Position numbers and translations under genes: made by a program. Of a stretch of 64,000 nt of DNA, positions 62,920 to 64,000 are shown one piece after another. How positions within the stretch are numbered: the first letter of the stretch is position 1; each line of letters opens with the position of its first letter. The notes under the pieces were generated by a model that made no database searches, was not told where the DNA came from, and was given only the letters and a program-made list of their open reading frames with translations. Origin of the DNA: Planctomycetes bacterium ADurb.Bin069 (GTDB lineage: Bacteria > Planctomycetota > UBA8108 > UBA8890 > UBA8898); NCBI GenBank assembly GCA_002070955.1, contig MWEK01000011.1, positions 1-64,000 on the forward strand, read 5' to 3'.

Positions 62920-64000
62920 GTGCGCGCCTTAACGGCACTAGAGCGAGGATGCCGCGGGCGTCGGCCGCGCCGTGCGGCCCCCGGTCGCGGATCGTCATCG
63001 AGGCCGGCTCGGGCCGCGGCGTTGGCGCTGTGCGCCGCCGCCGCGGGCGCCGCTCCCGGTGCAGACCCGGCGGACTGGTACTTGCGCGGTCTGGCGGAGA
63101 TGCGTTTCTCATGGCGAGCCGACGGCGGGCAGCACGATTCCGACCTGCGCGAACGCTTCTGGATCTCCTTCGGCGAGGGGGGCAAAGGCCGTGTCTCGGG
63201 GTACGCCGCGGGCTTTCTGACCCACGACCTGGACGGCACGGCGTACGGCGATCGTTTCGGCGGGCTGGCCGACGCGCGGGGCCGGACGTACGGGCAGCTC
63301 AGCGCGGCGTACATCGACCTGCGGCCCGAGAGCGGGCCGCTGGACGCGGCGCGCGTGGGCCGGCAGTGGTTCGAGGAGGTGCCGGAGCTGGTCCGCGTGG
63401 ACGGCGTGCGGTTGGAAAGCGCCGCCCTGACGGCGGGCCTGGACACGCGGATGATTCTGTTCGCGGGCATCCCCGATCACCTGTACGAATCATCGCGCCG
63501 CGGAGACCGCGTGTACGGCGGCGGCCTCACGGCGCGGCCGTGGCGCGACGCGCGGCTCGCGGCGGTGTTCGCGCGCATCCACGACACGTATCAGAGCAGG
63601 TACGTCGGCGCCGGCGAGCGCGTCTCGCGCCGCGACGACTGCCTGCGGTTCTCCTACCGGCAGCTTCTCCTCGACCGGCGTTTCCTGTGGTGGAGCGAAT
63701 ACGCGCTGTTGGAGAACGAGCCGCGCGAGCTCAGGCTGCGCGCCTCCTACGATCTGCCGTCGGGGAAGACCTCGGTGAGCGGCCACTTCACCTGGGTTTT
63801 CTCGCGGCTGGATGCGCTGTCCACGGAGTGCGACCCCTACTACTCGGTGCTCCGCAGCCTGTATCCTTATCGGGAGGCGGGCGTGCTCGTGCGCCACGAC
63901 TGCGCCGACTGGCTCGATGTGGGCGGCGGCGTCAGCGTGCGCCGGCTCGTCAACGGCGGCCGGGTCGGCCCGTACAATCACGAGTTCGAGCGCTACTACG
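62920..64000 (+). CDS. Outer-membrane beta-barrel protein, N-terminal part (runs off the window)
   Basis: The open frame starts at GTG 62920 directly after GGGAGGTAA and continues to the window edge (360 codons). A TTG farther in, at the start of ALCAAAAGAAPGAD, is an alternative start. After an Arg-rich stretch and a short hydrophobic signal the protein is all amphipathic strands with aromatic ends: WYLRGLAEMRFSWRADGG, RFWISFGEGGKGRVSGYAAG, LRLRASYDLPSGKTSVSGHF. This suggests a large barrel. It is transcribed divergently from the UshA-like tetraheme lipoprotein across a 136-bp AT-richer gap. No CxxCH is seen in the visible part. Confidence 0.65.
   Translation, partial: MRALTALERGCRGRRPRRAAPGRGSSSRPARAAALALCAAAAGAAPGADPADWYLRGLAEMRFSWRADGGQHDSDLRERFWISFGEGGKGRVSGYAAGFLTHDLDGTAYGDRFGGLADARGRTYGQLSAAYIDLRPESGPLDAARVGRQWFEEVPELVRVDGVRLESAALTAGLDTRMILFAGIPDHLYESSRRGDRVYGGGLTARPWRDARLAAVFARIHDTYQSRYVGAGERVSRRDDCLRFSYRQLLLDRRFLWWSEYALLENEPRELRLRASYDLPSGKTSVSGHFTWVFSRLDALSTECDPYYSVLRSLYPYREAGVLVRHDCADWLDVGGGVSVRRLVNGGRVGPYNHEFERYY

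Overview
The window is GC-rich bacterial DNA that is almost fully coding, with genes on both strands in short operons. No rRNA, tRNA or CRISPR array was recognised by eye. The gene content points to an anaerobic, polysaccharide-degrading bacterium of the wider PVC type (Planctomycetota, Lentisphaerota, Kiritimatiellota) or a related uncultured phylum such as Hydrogenedentota. The pointers are DUF2961 proteins, a DUF4838 glycosidase, a GH9 glucanase, a beta-helix/CBM6/esterase fusion, planctomycete-type dockerin repeats, a PEP-CTERM protein, three HzsA-like cytochromes, the [FeFe]-hydrogenase maturase HydE and a double-cubane-cluster reductase pair. Two genes are readable only if an in-frame TGA is decoded as selenocysteine, so the host very probably has the Sec machinery. 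The phylum assignment is inference.

Layout. 0-2 kb: sulfatase tail, then a minus-strand DUF89 / C_GCAxxG_C_C selenoprotein pair. 2-4 kb: glycosyltransferase and formyltransferase operon. 4.2-11.7 kb: DUF4838 glycosidase, ATPase + double-cubane reductase pair, large six-hairpin glycosidase. 11.8-13.7 kb (-): TPR-like protein and hydE. 13.9-18.2 kb: translationally coupled DUF2961-dsbD-SDR. 18.3-21.7 kb: giant beta-helix/CBM6/esterase. 21.7-25.2 kb: a decayed, lower-GC islet holding two pieces of an IS66 transposase, the tail of a DUF499-type ATPase, an intact XRE-ImmA/MazF pair and a frameshifted patatin gene. 25.2-36.3 kb: GH9, Ski2-like helicase, second DUF2961 protein, dockerin protein, esterase, transglutaminase, DUF2007 protein. 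36.3-40.2, 49.3-53.0 and 55.1-57.9 kb (all -): three HzsA-like cytochromes. Between and after them lie an EF-hand methyltransferase, APC permease, PEP-CTERM protein, citrate synthase, MFS exporter, RidA-like protein, nagB, outer-membrane barrel, aldo-keto reductase, cold-shock protein, VWA protein, MetH-activation-domain protein, a UshA-like tetraheme selenoprotein, and at the right edge a divergent, partial outer-membrane barrel.

How it fits together. Most products carry signal peptides and handle carbohydrate outside the cytoplasm: sulfatase, DUF4838, GH9, DUF2961, acetyl-esterase, PHB-type esterase. NagB and citrate synthase take the carbon into central metabolism. A second theme is envelope redox chemistry: DsbD, the three HzsA-like cytochromes and the UshA-like tetraheme lipoprotein. 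The three HzsA-like proteins share a propeller/diheme core in which the two CxxCH motifs sit exactly 50 residues apart. Each core carries different accessory modules: a GATase-like plus FGE-like pair, an NPCBM-like C-terminus with a third heme, or an F5/8-type N-terminus. This suggests redox enzymes aimed at glycans.

Regulation. TTGACA/TATAAT-like promoters with 16-18 bp spacers are visible before many genes. Five of them place +1 on or next to the start codon, suggesting leaderless mRNAs. The cold-shock gene has a long leader containing a terminator-like hairpin and a second helix that would make a pseudoknot.
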